DNA of 64,000 nucleotides from an uncultured Gemmatimonadota bacterium (GTDB lineage: Bacteria; Gemmatimonadota; Gemmatimonadetes; Gemmatimonadales; Gemmatimonadaceae). Below the pieces are notes generated by a model. That model made no database searches and had not been told where the DNA came from. It was given only the letters and a program-made list of their open reading frames with translations. The translations under genes and the position numbers were made by a program. This document shows, in pieces, positions 10,388 to 19,921 of the stretch (its first letter is position 1; every line of letters starts with the position of its first letter). The stretch covers positions 62,001 through 126,000 of the forward strand of contig CAIVZZ010000029.1 of the NCBI GenBank assembly GCA_903910555.1. Direction: 5' to 3'.

Positions 10388-12223
10388 TCATTCCACCGTC
10401 ACACTCTTCGCCAAGTTCCGCGGCTGATCTACATGCGCCCCGCGCTTCACGGCGATGTAGTAGGCCAACAATTGCAGCGGGACCGATGCCAAAATCGGCA
10501 TCAGCATATCCTGCGTCTCGGGAATTCTGATCTCGTGATCGATCAGCCCCTTCAGCGCCGGTTCATCGCGGCTGGTGATCACGATCGTCGTGCCGCTGCG
10601 CGCTTTCACTTCCTGAATGTTCGACACGACCTTGTCGAATACCGCGTCGTGCGGCGCAATAAAGACCACCGGCATGCTTTCATCGATCAGCGCGATCGGT
10701 CCGTGTTTCATCTCCGCCGCCGGATAGCCCTCGGCGTGGATATATGAAATCTCCTTGAGCTTCAGCGCGCCCTCGAGTGCGGCCGGAAAATTGTAGCCGC
10801 GGCCGAGGTACAGGAAATTCGTCGCGTTCTTGAACTTCTCGGCAATCATCTCGACGGCCGGCGCGGTATCGAGCACGGCCTGGATCTGCGATGGCAGCGC
10901 AGCGAGCGCCTGTGCTATTTCACGACCGCGCACGACTGACAAATCCCGTTTGCGCGCCAGCTTCAGCGTGAACAACGCGAGCGCGACAACCTGGCTGGTG
11001 AACGCCTTCGTGCTCGCGACACCAATCTCTGGGCCCGCGTGCAGATACACGCCGCCGTCGTCTTCGCGCGCGATGGTCGATCCAACCACATTCACGAGCC
11101 CGAGGGTGCGGGCTCCGCGCCGTTTGGCCTCGCGCATCGCAGCGAGCGTGTCGGCCGTCTCGCCCGACTGCGACATCACGATGCACAGCGTACGCTCGGT
11201 GACAATCGGGTTGCGATAGCGGAACTCTGACGCGTATTCGACTTCCACCGGAATGCGCGCGAGCTCCTCTATCAACAATTCGCCGATCAGCGCGGAATGC
11301 CAGCTCGTGCCGCACGCGGTGATGATGATATTATCGATGCGAAGCAGATCTTCGTGAGACAGATTCAGGCCGCCGAGCTTCGCGGTGCCGTCTTCGAGAA
11401 TGAGTCGCCCGCGCATCGTGTTCTCAACCGACTGCGGCTGCTCGAAGATCTCCTTCAGCATGAAGTGCGCGTAGCCGCCTCGCTCGATCTCGGCGAGATC
11501 CCAGTCAATGCGGTCGACCGTCCGCGGGAGCGGCATCGCGTTGAGGTCGATCACGCGGTAGCTGTCGCGCTCGATCACCGCGACGTCGCCGTCGTCGAGG
11601 TACACAACCTGGCGCGTGTGCGCGAGAATCGCCGATGCGTCGGACGCGAGAAAGTTCTCGCCATTCCCCACGCCGATCAGCAGAGGACTTCCCTTTCGCG
11701 CCGCGACGATCTTGCCCGGATCGCGGCTCGAGACCACCGCGATGCCGTAAGTCCCTTCGACTTTGCGCAGCGCGTGAATCACGGCTTCTTCCAACGACCC
11801 GTCGAACAGTTCCTGCACGAGGTGCGCGAGGACTTCCGTATCGGTATCCGAACGGAAGACATAGCCCAGATCCTGAAGCGCGCCGCGCAGCACACTGGCG
11901 TTCTCGATGATTCCGTTGTGCACGACCGCGACACTGTTGTCGTCGCTCAAATGCGGGTGCGCGTTCTTCTCATTCGGCGGACCATGCGTGGCCCAGCGCG
12001 TGTGACCGATCCCGACGTGGCCGGTCACCGGATTCGCGGCGATCGCGGCTTCGAGTTTTGCGATCTTCCCGGCCGCACGCCGAACTTCGACCGCGCCGCC
12101 CCGGCTGCTATCGATTAGCGCGACGCCGGCGGAATCGTAGCCGCGATATTCCATCCGCCGCAGCCCTTCGATCAACAGCGGCGTCGCCTGCTTCGGTCCG
12201 ATGTAGCCGATGATTCCACACAT
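10388..12223 (-). CDS. glmS: Glutamine-fructose-6-phosphate aminotransferase
   Basis: Makes glucosamine-6-phosphate from fructose-6-phosphate and glutamine, the entry step to UDP-GlcNAc for peptidoglycan and LPS. The 611-residue protein is the usual length. The N-terminal class II amidotransferase domain starts directly with catalytic Cys (MCGIIGYIG) and has the [11 protein letters not shown] loop (~72). Two SIS sugar-isomerase domains follow (~290-420 and ~460-600), with [19 protein letters not shown] and the C-terminal KSVTVE. It lies 31 bases downstream of glmM on the same strand, forming a glmM-glmS operon. No glmS ribozyme-like leader fits in the 31-base gap, so control is probably not of that type. 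Confidence 0.96.
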   Translation of the reverse strand: MCGIIGYIGPKQATPLLIEGLRRMEYRGYDSAGVALIDSSRGGAVEVRRAAGKIAKLEAAIAANPVTGHVGIGHTRWATHGPPNEKNAHPHLSDDNSVAVVHNGIIENASVLRGALQDLGYVFRSDTDTEVLAHLVQELFDGSLEEAVIHALRKVEGTYGIAVVSSRDPGKIVAARKGSPLLIGVGNGENFLASDASAILAHTRQVVYLDDGDVAVIERDSYRVIDLNAMPLPRTVDRIDWDLAEIERGGYAHFMLKEIFEQPQSVENTMRGRLILEDGTAKLGGLNLSHEDLLRIDNIIITACGTSWHSALIGELLIEELARIPVEVEYASEFRYRNPIVTERTLCIVMSQSGETADTLAAMREAKRRGARTLGLVNVVGSTIAREDDGGVYLHAGPEIGVASTKAFTSQVVALALFTLKLARKRDLSVVRGREIAQALAALPSQIQAVLDTAPAVEMIAEKFKNATNFLYLGRGYNFPAALEGALKLKEISYIHAEGYPAAEMKHGPIALIDESMPVVFIAPHDAVFDKVVSNIQEVKARSGTTIVITSRDEPALKGLIDHEIRIPETQDMLMPILASVPLQLLAYYIAVKRGAHVDQPRNLAKSVTVE

Positions 12224-12254
12224 GAATTATTTCAGTGCCTCGTTGCTATGAATG

Positions 12255-13625
12255 CTATGTAAGCTGAGCCAGCAATTCGCGTCCGCGGTCGATGAGCTTC
12301 TGCGCTTCGGCACGCGTCGGCGCCTCGGCAATGACGCGTACCACCGGCTCCGTGCCCGACGGACGTACGTGCACCCAACGATCCGGCCAGCCCAGACGCA
12401 ATCCGTCCTGCGTATCCGCCTCGGCATCCGGGAACGCGGCCTTCAGCGCGGCGTAGACGGTATCGAGCGGAGCGTCGGGTCTCGCGAGCTTATCCTTGAT
12501 GATCGCGTAGCGCGGCGATGCCGCGACGACTTGCGAAACCGTACGCGGATCTTCGAGCAGCATTTGCAAAATGAGTGCCACGCCAAGCGGCGCATCGCGC
12601 CCGAGATGAAGCTCTGGAAGAATCACTCCGCCATTCCCTTCACCGCCGATCACCGCTTTCTCTTCGCGAATGCGCAGCGCGACGTTGACCTCGCCGACGG
12701 GAGCGCGAATGACGCGCTGGCCGTACTCGGCGGCGGCATCGTCGAGCACGCGGCTCGTGGAGAGGTTGGTGACAACGTGTCCTTTCCGATGTCGCAACAC
12801 GACACGGGCTGCAAACGCGAGCGTATAATCCTCGCCGATCGCGACGCCTTCGTTCGATACCACTGCGAGGCGATCAACATCCGGATCTGTTGCGAATCCA
12901 ATCTGCGCACCGGTGTCCTTTACGAGTTGCTCGAGATCGCCAAGGTTTTCCGGAATCGGCTCGGGCGGCCGTGGAAAGCGGCCGTCCGTCTCGACGTTAA
13001 TCTCGTGAACCTCGCACCCGAGCAACTCGAGCAAGTGCGGAATGATCGCGCCGCCCGCGCCGCGGCATGCATCGTACGCCACGCGAAATCCGCGCGCGCG
13101 AATCGCGGCGACGTTGATGTACGGCAGCTTGAGCACGAGCTCGAGGTGGCGCTCGATCGCGTCGCCGTCGAAGTGAGTCGTGCCGAGTTTGTCGACGGTC
13201 GCGTACGGGATGCCGTCATCGATCAGCGCGCGCATCGCCGCGCCTTCCGCGGCGTTTAGAAAGAGGCCGGCAGGACCGACGCACTTGAGCGCGTTCCACT
13301 CGATCGGATTGTGGCTCGCGGTGATGCACAGACCGCCGGCCGCGTGATGGTGTTCGACGGCGAGTTGCAGAGTCGGCGTGGTGGTGAGGCCGAGGTCGAT
13401 CACATCGGCGCCGACCGCTTCGAGTGCCGCGCGTGCGACCTGATGGAAGAGTGGCCCGGAAACGCGGCTGTCGCGCCCGAGGACCACCGCGCGCTTTTTG
13501 GGGTCGTTCTTGAGTGCCCAGGCGCCGAACGCGGACGCGTAACGGGCAACGACCTCGGGCGAGAGGCCGAAGCCCACGCGCCCGCGGATGCCGGACACGC
13601 TGATCATCAATGCGGAGTCAGTCAT
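12255..13625 (-). CDS. glmM: Phosphoglucosamine mutase
   Basis: Interconverts glucosamine-6-phosphate and glucosamine-1-phosphate. The 456-residue α-D-phosphohexomutase has the phosphoserine loop ITASHNP (Ser104), Mg-binding DPDVDRL, sugar-binding GEGNGG and phosphate-binding RPSGTEPVVRV, all in order. Start at the ATG at 13625 (MTDSALMISVSGIRG); in-frame codons further upstream encode nothing family-like. The mutase family overlaps phosphomannomutase in sequence, but the direct link to glmS decides for GlmM. It diverges from the Cys/Met enzyme gene over a 103-base region that contains a heptad repeat. Confidence 0.9.
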   Translation of the reverse strand: MTDSALMISVSGIRGRVGFGLSPEVVARYASAFGAWALKNDPKKRAVVLGRDSRVSGPLFHQVARAALEAVGADVIDLGLTTTPTLQLAVEHHHAAGGLCITASHNPIEWNALKCVGPAGLFLNAAEGAAMRALIDDGIPYATVDKLGTTHFDGDAIERHLELVLKLPYINVAAIRARGFRVAYDACRGAGGAIIPHLLELLGCEVHEINVETDGRFPRPPEPIPENLGDLEQLVKDTGAQIGFATDPDVDRLAVVSNEGVAIGEDYTLAFAARVVLRHRKGHVVTNLSTSRVLDDAAAEYGQRVIRAPVGEVNVALRIREEKAVIGGEGNGGVILPELHLGRDAPLGVALILQMLLEDPRTVSQVVAASPRYAIIKDKLARPDAPLDTVYAALKAAFPDAEADTQDGLRLGWPDRWVHVRPSGTEPVVRVIAEAPTRAEAQKLIDRGRELLAQLT

Positions 13626-13672
13626 CGTGATTGTAAGGTAGCCGTGAGTTATCTTTGAGGCACCTGATCGGG

Positions 13673-13700
13673 CGGCAGACGGCGGACGGCGGACGGCAGA
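13673..13700. repeat. Heptanucleotide tandem array, 4 units
   Basis: Four adjoining 7-mers: CGGCAGA, CGGCGGA, CGGCGGA, CGGCAGA. It lies in the divergent region between glmM and the Cys/Met γ-enzyme gene, about 30 bases from the latter's start, so length changes here could alter promoter spacing. Confidence 0.85.
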
Positions 13701-13728
13701 TTCCCACCTCAAGCATCGAGCAAACCAC

Positions 13729-14898
13729 GTGACCCGCGCATTCGACGAAGACCTTCCGTTTCGGTTCTCCACCCGGGCGATTCACGCAGGGCAGCGCCCC
13801 GACCCGACGACCGGCGCGATCATGCCGCCGATCGTGCAGACCTCGACGTACGTGCAGGACGCGCTCGGCGTGAACAAAGGGTACGAATACGCCCGCGGAA
13901 AGAACCCCACGCGTGAAGCGCTCGAACGGAATGTTGCGGCACTCGAAGGTGGGCACCATGGCTTCGCGTTCTCGAGCGGAATGGGGTGCACCGACTCCCT
14001 CATGAAGCTGTTCAAGGCGGGCGACCACATCGTCTGCGGCGAGAATGTCTACGGTGGAACGTACCGGCTGTTCGATAAAATTCTGACGAACTTCGGGATG
14101 TCGTTTTCGTTCGTTGATACGCGCGATCCGCAGATGATCGAAGACGCGATCAAGCCGAATACCGTCGCGCTCCTGCTTGAGACGCCGACGAATCCGCTGA
14201 TGCGGTTGACCGACCTCGCGGCTGCAGCATCGATTGCAAAGAATCGGAAGCTCATGCTGATCGTCGACAACACCTTTGCGACGCCCTACTTCCAGCGGCC
14301 GCTGGAGTACGGCGCGACCATCGTGTTTCACTCGACGACCAAATATTTGAACGGCCACAGCGACATGATCGGCGGCATTTGTGTGCTGAACGACGACGAT
14401 CTCGCGGCGCGCATTCAGTTTATTGCGAACGCTGCGGGGGCGGTGCCGGGTCCCATGGACTCGTGGCTTGCGCTGCGCGGCACGAAGACGCTCGCGCTGC
14501 GCATGCGTCAGCACGATGCGAACGGCCGGAAGATTGCCGACGCGCTGGCAAAGCAGCTCGGTGCAGAACGCGTGTTTTATCCGGGACTTCCCTCGCACGC
14601 GCAGCACGAACTCGCGAAGAAGCAAATGTCCGGGTTCGGCGGCATGATTTCCGTCGAGTGCAAATCCAAGGATGCAGCGGCGAAGGTGCTCGGCCGCGTG
14701 AAGGTGTTTTCGTTGGCCGAGTCACTGGGTGGCGTGGAATCGCTGATCAGCCATCCGGCATCGATGACGCATGCGTCGGTAGAGTTGGAACGGCGGGCGA
14801 AACTCGGTGTTACCGAGGGACTTGTGAGGCTTTCTTGCGGCGTTGAGGACGTTGAAGATCTGCTCGAGGATTTGGAGCAGGCGTTCAAGGGTATCTAG
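13729..14898 (+). CDS. Cystathionine γ-synthase / γ-lyase family PLP enzyme
   Basis: PLP-dependent Cys/Met metabolism enzyme of 389 residues, a normal family length. It has STRAIHAGQRPDPTTGA near the start, YEYARGKNPTREALE (substrate/PLP phosphate contact), the VDNTFATPYFQRPLEYGA segment and the PLP lysine in HSTTKYLNGHSD (~209). The C-terminal SLGGVESLISHPASMTH is typical of both MetB (cystathionine γ-synthase) and MccB/CTH (γ-lyase), which cannot be separated confidently here; O-acylhomoserine sulfhydrylase is less likely given the length. GTG start. No neighbouring methionine or cysteine gene helps decide. Cytoplasmic tetramer expected. Confidence 0.88.
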   Translation: MTRAFDEDLPFRFSTRAIHAGQRPDPTTGAIMPPIVQTSTYVQDALGVNKGYEYARGKNPTREALERNVAALEGGHHGFAFSSGMGCTDSLMKLFKAGDHIVCGENVYGGTYRLFDKILTNFGMSFSFVDTRDPQMIEDAIKPNTVALLLETPTNPLMRLTDLAAAASIAKNRKLMLIVDNTFATPYFQRPLEYGATIVFHSTTKYLNGHSDMIGGICVLNDDDLAARIQFIANAAGAVPGPMDSWLALRGTKTLALRMRQHDANGRKIADALAKQLGAERVFYPGLPSHAQHELAKKQMSGFGGMISVECKSKDAAAKVLGRVKVFSLAESLGGVESLISHPASMTHASVELERRAKLGVTEGLVRLSCGVEDVEDLLEDLEQAFKGI

Positions 14899-14961
14899 CT
14901 GCGATCTCGCGACACTTTTGCCGGGCCGCACCCGTAAGAGAGAGCAACCCCGGAGGCCATA

Positions 14962-15942
14962 ATGTCCGACCGTAAAGTTCTCACTGATATTTCGTCCACC
15001 GCATGGGAGCATCCAGCGGATCGCGCCGCGCTGAATGCGTTGCGCGCGCTTCCGCTGTTCGACGAAGTCGTCCGCAAAGTGGTCGGATTCTTTGGCGATA
15101 CCGGCGTGCGCCAGCTCTTCCTCGCGAACGCCGTGCTCGTCGGTCCGAATCAGCGGCCGGGGCTCAATGAGCTTTACGAGGAAGTGCTCGCGACGATGAA
15201 CTGCCCGACCAGACCGCAGCTCTACGTCACACAGACGCCGATCGCGAACGCTGGTGCCGTAGGGTTCAACGAACCGTTCATCGTCATCAACTCCGGCACA
15301 CTCGGCCTGTTGAATCGCGAAGAGCAGCGCTTCGTGATTGCGCATGAAGTCGGTCACGTCATGAGCGGGCACGTCATCTATCGCACGCTCGCTGCCATTC
15401 TTCTGCTCGTCGGGCTGCGCGGGCTTCCGTTTCTCGCCGGCGTCGCGATCCTCCCGATTCAGGTCGGGCTGCTCGAGTGGTACCGCAAGAGCGAACTCTC
15501 GGCCGACCGCGCCGGGCTTCTTGGATCGCAGAGTCGCGACGATACGCTGATGTCCTTCCTGAAATTCGCCGGCGGCGCTGGCGGCGATGACAAAATCAGT
15601 TTGGATGAGTTCATGAAGCAGGCCGCTCAGTACGAAACGCAGGGCGGCGCTTGGGAAACGGTCATGAAGGTGCTCAATACCGTGTTCCGCGAGCATCCGT
15701 TCAACACCGTGCGCGCTGGCGAGCTGCAGCGTTGGATCGAAAGCGGCGCGTACGACAAAGTCCTCGCCGGTGAGTATGCCAGGCGTTCGGATCCATCTAC
15801 GCAGCGCCCGCTAAACGAAGACTTCGCAGATGCCGCCACCTATTACGGCGACGAAGCACGCGCCGCGTTCGGCAAGATTGGCGATGTGTTCGATCGCGCG
15901 AAAGGCGCATTCGACGACGCCTTCAAAGGCGGCCGTCGGTGA
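14962..15942 (+). CDS. M48-family zinc metalloprotease (HtpX/Ste24-like)
   Basis: Membrane-associated zinc protease of 326 residues. The HEVGH zinc site (~128) is followed ~50 residues later by the third ligand in ELSADRAG, and a hydrophobic pair of segments (~140-178) lies between them. Unlike E. coli HtpX it lacks the two N-terminal membrane helices, so the N-terminal ~125 residues are likely cytoplasmic. The last ~80 residues are charged and amphipathic (ending AFDDAFKGGRR) with no clear match. The good ribosome site CCGGAGG precedes the ATG. It overlaps purD by 4 bases (GTGA). Probable role in membrane-protein quality control; substrate unknown. Confidence 0.85.
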   Translation: MSDRKVLTDISSTAWEHPADRAALNALRALPLFDEVVRKVVGFFGDTGVRQLFLANAVLVGPNQRPGLNELYEEVLATMNCPTRPQLYVTQTPIANAGAVGFNEPFIVINSGTLGLLNREEQRFVIAHEVGHVMSGHVIYRTLAAILLLVGLRGLPFLAGVAILPIQVGLLEWYRKSELSADRAGLLGSQSRDDTLMSFLKFAGGAGGDDKISLDEFMKQAAQYETQGGAWETVMKVLNTVFREHPFNTVRAGELQRWIESGAYDKVLAGEYARRSDPSTQRPLNEDFADAATYYGDEARAAFGKIGDVFDRAKGAFDDAFKGGRR

Positions 15943-17225
15943 AAGTTCTGGTCGTCGGCGGGGGCGCACGCGAACATGCGCTCGGCTGGAAGCTCCTCGC
16001 CGACGACCCGAAGCTCGAACTCATCTCCGCGCCGGGCAATCCGGGACTGGCGGAGATCGGACGTGTCGAAGCAATCGCGCCAACTGATATCGCGGCGCTC
16101 GCCGCACTCGCGCGCCGCGAAGAAGTCGCCTTCACTATTGTGGGCCCTGAAGGTCCGCTCGACGCGGGACTCGTCGATCACTTTCGCACCAGCGGGCTCG
16201 CGGTGTTCGGGCCGTCGAAAGCTGCCGCACGCATCGAGACGTCCAAGCGGTTCGCGAAAGAGCTGATGCTCGCGGCCGGTGTTCCGACGGCGAGCGCGCG
16301 AACGTTTACGACGGTGGCAGCGGCGAACGCGGAAGCCGAGCGTCTTGGTGCGCCCGTTGTGATCAAGGCATCCGGGCTCGCGGCGGGAAAGGGCGTGATC
16401 GTCGCGACGAGTATCAGCGAAGCGCGAGACGCGATCGCGTCGATGCTCGAGGGCAATGTGTTTGGCGAGGCGGGGCACGAAGTTCTCGTTGAGGAGTTCA
16501 TGAGCGGCGAGGAGATCTCAGTGTTCGCGCTCACGGATGGCACTCACGTGCTGCCGATGATTGCGGCTCAAGACCACAAGCGCATTGGCGAAGGCGACAC
16601 GGGGCTGAACACGGGCGGCATGGGCGCGTACGCTCCGGTCTCGATCGAGACTGACGCGATCGCTGCGCAGGCGGTGGAACAGGTCTTTCTGCCTACGCTG
16701 AAGGCGCTCCGCGCCGCCGGCTCGACATTTACCGGTCTGTTGTACGCGGGGCTCATGCTCACTCGCGATGGTCCGAAGGTGGTCGAGTTCAACTGCCGCT
16801 TTGGCGATCCTGAGACCGAAACGATTCTTCCTCTGATGGCGTCGGGATTGATCGAGCCAATGCGCGCAATTGCAAACGGCGATTCGATCGCCGGCGCAGC
16901 ACCGATCTCGTGGCGGAAAGGCGCAGCGGTCACAACGGTTGTCGCCGCTGAGGGATATCCCGGCGCGGTTCGCGCCGGCGACGTGATCACGCTGCCGCCG
17001 GAAGAGCACGACGTGATTGTCTTTCACGCCGGCACAAAACGAAATGCGGCGGGTGAACTCGTGACAGCGGGCGGACGTGTGCTGGCGGTGACTGCGCTCG
17101 CCGACACGCTTGCCTCTGCACAGAAGCTCAGCGCCGCTCATGCGGCACGCGTTCACTTTGCAGGTCGCCAGTATCGGCGTGACATCGGCTGGCGCGAACT
17201 TGCGCGGCAGTTCGACGGCGCCTGA
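15939..17225 (+). CDS. purD: Phosphoribosylamine-glycine ligase
   Basis: ATP-dependent ligation of glycine to 5-phosphoribosylamine, second step of de novo purine synthesis. The 428-residue length fits. It starts MKVLVVGGGAREHAL (N-terminal Rossmann-like domain) and has the ATP-grasp elements GLAAGKGVIV (~150), HVLPMIAAQDHKR, NTGGMGAYAP and the Mg-binding EFNCRFGDPETE (~287). GTG start in the 4-base overlap with the M48 protease gene; fpg follows after 22 bases. No other pur gene is present nearby, so purD is detached from a purine operon here. Confidence 0.96.
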   Translation: MKVLVVGGGAREHALGWKLLADDPKLELISAPGNPGLAEIGRVEAIAPTDIAALAALARREEVAFTIVGPEGPLDAGLVDHFRTSGLAVFGPSKAAARIETSKRFAKELMLAAGVPTASARTFTTVAAANAEAERLGAPVVIKASGLAAGKGVIVATSISEARDAIASMLEGNVFGEAGHEVLVEEFMSGEEISVFALTDGTHVLPMIAAQDHKRIGEGDTGLNTGGMGAYAPVSIETDAIAAQAVEQVFLPTLKALRAAGSTFTGLLYAGLMLTRDGPKVVEFNCRFGDPETETILPLMASGLIEPMRAIANGDSIAGAAPISWRKGAAVTTVVAAEGYPGAVRAGDVITLPPEEHDVIVFHAGTKRNAAGELVTAGGRVLAVTALADTLASAQKLSAAHAARVHFAGRQYRRDIGWRELARQFDGA

Positions 17226-17247
17226 CGGTGACGAAACGTGTGTAAAG

Positions 17248-18075
17248 GTGCCTGAACTCCCCGAAGTCGAAACGATGGCGCGCGATCTTGAGGCGGCGGT
17301 GCGCGGTGCCACCGTCAGCGCGGCCCACGTGCACCGGCCGAACGTTTTGCGCGACCGGACGTCAAAGAACTTCGCAGCGCGTATCGCCGGCGCGACCTTC
17401 GATCGTTTCTGGCGCCGCGCAAAGTATGTCGTGGGCGAACTGTCCACGGGCGATCGCCTTGTAGTCTCCCCGCGCTTCACCGGCGCGCTTTTGATTGAAG
17501 CTGGTCCGTTCAAACGGAGCGGCGACGACTACACCTGCATTCAGTTCCCGCTCACCGACGGGCGCACGCTGCGGTTTCGTGACGTCCGCAGGCTCGGCAC
17601 CGTCGAACTCATGGATGCAAAACGGTTCGCAGCGTTCACTGCGGCGATCGGTCCGGAGCCACTCGAACCGGCATTCACGGCGGAGCTATTCACAGAAATC
17701 GTGCGGTCTTCATCGCGGGCGATCAAGACGATCCTCATGGACCAGAAGCGCATGGCGGGCATCGGAAATATCTATGCGAACGAGGCGCTCTGGCGCGCGT
17801 TCATTCGTCCGACGCGCCGTGGATCTTCGCTGACGCACGCGCAGGCTGCGCTGCTGCATCGCGAGTCGGTGGCCGTGCTGCACGCCGCCGTCGAACAGCG
17901 AGGCACCAGCTTCCGCGACTATCAGGACCCGTACGGCGGCCGCGGCGGGTTTCTTGGCCTCGCGAAAGTCTACGGCCGCGATGGCGAACCGTGCGTCCGC
18001 TGTGAAACTATTTTGAAATCATCGCACGCGCTCGAGAATCGCATCACGGTCTGGTGCACCACATGCCAGAAATAG
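17248..18075 (+). CDS. mutM: Formamidopyrimidine-DNA glycosylase
   Basis: Base-excision repair enzyme removing 8-oxoguanine and formamidopyrimidines, with AP-lyase activity. The GTG at 17248 is chosen because it places the catalytic proline right after the start Met (V/M-PELPEVETM). The 275-residue protein has the conserved lysine in RRAKYV (~58), the helix-two-turn-helix MDQKRMAGIGNIYANEALW (~165-183) and a C-terminal zinc finger CVRC…CTTC with the DNA-binding Arg (ENRITVWC). The loop before the finger is a little unusual (LENRI for the common GRxT), but all key residues are in place. Fpg rather than Nei is supported by the PELPEVET start. It lies between purD and the UvrC-like gene. Confidence 0.94.
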   Translation: MPELPEVETMARDLEAAVRGATVSAAHVHRPNVLRDRTSKNFAARIAGATFDRFWRRAKYVVGELSTGDRLVVSPRFTGALLIEAGPFKRSGDDYTCIQFPLTDGRTLRFRDVRRLGTVELMDAKRFAAFTAAIGPEPLEPAFTAELFTEIVRSSSRAIKTILMDQKRMAGIGNIYANEALWRAFIRPTRRGSSLTHAQAALLHRESVAVLHAAVEQRGTSFRDYQDPYGGRGGFLGLAKVYGRDGEPCVRCETILKSSHALENRITVWCTTCQK

Positions 18076-18079
18076 ACGC

Positions 18080-19207
18080 GTGACCCGCAAGCGCAAATCC
18101 CGCTCGGCATCGGCCGCGATCGAAGCACGCGTCGAGTCGCTGCAGATGCAGGTCAAGGCTGAAGTGCGCAAGCGCCCCGGTGTGTACCGCATGATCTCGC
18201 CGGAAGGTGAGATTCTCTATGTGGGCAAAGCGAAAGATCTGCGCACGCGTTTGCTCGGCTACTTCCGCGCGGCATTTCCCGCCGAGAAGAGCGCGCGAAT
18301 CATTCGCGAAGCCGGTGAGGTCCAGTGGGATTATCACCCGAGCGAGTTCGCCGCGCTGATCGAAGAGCTACGGCTGATCAAGAAATTCCGGCCGCGCCTG
18401 AACGTGATGATGAAGCGCGATGCGCGGCACTTCGCCTTCATCCGGATCACGCCGGGGGCCGCGCCGAAGTTCATGGTCGTGCGCGGCGCGGGCAACGATG
18501 ACCACGGGACCTACTTCGGACCGTTCCATGGCGCGTGGCAGCTGGAGGAGGCGCTGCGCGAGCTTAACGATGTGCTCGGCCTGCGCGATTGCCGGCTCGA
18601 TCAGCCGATGCACTTTTCCGATCAGCAGGAGCTGCCGGTCGGTCCTACACGCACGCCCGGCTGCATTCGATTTGAGATCGGAAAGTGCCTCGGGCCGTGT
18701 GTATCGGGCGTGAGCCAGCGTCAGTACAAGGCTCGGTTCAAAGTGGCGCGCGATTTTCTGGAAGGACGGCAGGACAGTCCGCTCAACACGCTGCGCGAGG
18801 CGATGGAAGAATCGAGCGATCGCATGGAGTTCGAACGCGCCGCGCAGCTGCGGGACAAAATGCAGCGACTCGAATCATTGAGAGAACAATTCGATCGGCT
18901 GCGATTCGCAGTAGAGTCGCTCTCGTTCGTTTACACCGTGCCGGGCCACGGAGGTGAGGATCGTTCTTACGTGATTCGTCGTGGTCGCATTCGCGCCGAG
19001 CTTCCCGCGCCGCAGAGTGTCGACGAACACAGTACGCTTGCGAGTCGCGCCGCCGAGATCTTCTCGCCATCAGAGCTGAAGAGCACGACCGTTCCCGCGC
19101 ATGAGGTGGACGAACTCATGCTGTTGTCGAGCTGGTTCAGGAAGTTTCCTGCGGAGTTGGAGCGGACTGTTGCCGCCGCCGAGTACCCGCGGATGCGGAC
19201 GGCTTAG
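18080..19207 (+). CDS. Short UvrC-like GIY-YIG nuclease with UVR motif
   Basis: 375-residue relative of the N-terminal half of UvrC. The GIY-YIG nuclease (~30-115) keeps its catalytic residues: GVYRM, LYVGKAKDLRTRL and the Glu in IEELRLIKKFRPRLN. A Cys-rich segment follows with four Cys (LRDC, GCIRF, GKCLGPC), like the cysteines reported to bind an iron-sulfur cluster in UvrC. A UVR (UvrB-binding) motif sits at ~235-265. The C-terminal RNase H-like endonuclease and HhH domains of full UvrC (~600 aa) are absent; ~100 other residues replace them. GTG start 4 bases after mutM. It may make only the 3' incision, as Cho does, or do another job. Confidence 0.85.
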   Translation: MTRKRKSRSASAAIEARVESLQMQVKAEVRKRPGVYRMISPEGEILYVGKAKDLRTRLLGYFRAAFPAEKSARIIREAGEVQWDYHPSEFAALIEELRLIKKFRPRLNVMMKRDARHFAFIRITPGAAPKFMVVRGAGNDDHGTYFGPFHGAWQLEEALRELNDVLGLRDCRLDQPMHFSDQQELPVGPTRTPGCIRFEIGKCLGPCVSGVSQRQYKARFKVARDFLEGRQDSPLNTLREAMEESSDRMEFERAAQLRDKMQRLESLREQFDRLRFAVESLSFVYTVPGHGGEDRSYVIRRGRIRAELPAPQSVDEHSTLASRAAEIFSPSELKSTTVPAHEVDELMLLSSWFRKFPAELERTVAAAEYPRMRTA

Positions 19208-19211
19208 CGAG

Positions 19212-19679
19212 TCAGTCCTGGCTGGCGAGGTTCGCGCGCTGCTTCCCCTCTGCGGCGAGCGTGCGCTGGCGATCGAGATAGCGCTGATACATCGCGAGGC
19301 GTTCGTCGGAGTTTGCACCGGCAGTCGCGACGCTCTCGAGATTCATTAGATAACCCGGATTCCCCGCACCGGCGCGGACGTCGGCGAGAAACGGGCGGAG
19401 CTTTGCGTACGTCACGAAGTGCTCTGTATTTGCCGCGTTGAACAGTTCAACGGGAATCGCGCCTTGTACGACGAGCGACGCGGCCATGTCCCAGTAGGTC
19501 GTCACCATTCGATAGGGCGCGCTCTCGTGACCAGGGCCCAGCCAGGTCGCGAGAACTTCCTTCGCGCTTTGGGGGTGAAACTCGAATCCGAACCACGCGC
19601 GGGCGGTGCGGAGCGTGGGTTCGGTTCTCAGTTCATACAGCTTGAGCAGCAGCCCTGCGGCGCTCGTGGTGTCGGTCAT
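19212..19679 (-). CDS. Conserved-looking hypothetical protein
   Basis: Unrecognised 155-residue protein. The ATG at 19679 (MTDTTSAAGLLLKLYELR) is preferred to an in-frame start 54 bases upstream. No signal peptide or strong membrane segment; predicted mainly helical with several aromatic residues (RAWFGFEFHP, YRMVTTYWDMAASLVV, YQRYLDRQ). It ends just 4 bases from the converging UvrC-like gene, so the two 3' ends share almost no terminator space. A hairpin at 19734-19772 separates it from the quinone cluster upstream, so it is probably its own unit. Function unknown. Confidence 0.6.
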   Translation of the reverse strand: MTDTTSAAGLLLKLYELRTEPTLRTARAWFGFEFHPQSAKEVLATWLGPGHESAPYRMVTTYWDMAASLVVQGAIPVELFNAANTEHFVTYAKLRPFLADVRAGAGNPGYLMNLESVATAGANSDERLAMYQRYLDRQRTLAAEGKQRANLASQD

Positions 19680-19733
19680 TCGAAATCGCGTTTGGGTTGG
19701 GGAGTTATTTGCCGAGCAGAAGGACAAACGCAC

Positions 19734-19772
19734 AACGGAGGGCCGGGCGATTGTGTGCCCTTGCCCTCCGTT
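19734..19772 (-). terminator. Hairpin, likely terminator of the quinone cluster
   Basis: A perfect 10-bp stem (AACGGAGGGC/GCCCTCCGTT, 19734-19743 with 19763-19772) encloses a further GGGC/GCCC pair. It lies 150 bases downstream of the phosphoesterase gene on the minus strand and is followed there by a T-containing run. The rest of the 242-base gap (19680-19921) holds nothing I recognise. Confidence 0.55.
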
Positions 19773-19921
19773 GCGACCGCCTGCGAAGCAATCAAACGAT
19801 ATCTCCTCGGTGCCGCGAGGTCAATGAAACGCAATGACTCGTCCGGTACCCGGCAACTGTACGCGTTTGAACGCCATGTGGGCTCAGAGGCAGTCTCCGA
19901 GCATGCATTCTGTGAACGCGT

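Noticed and set aside
13626-13728. SAM riboswitch or leader upstream of the Cys/Met γ-enzyme
   Set aside because: The 103 bases contain a heptad array but no recognisable SAM aptamer core or terminator.
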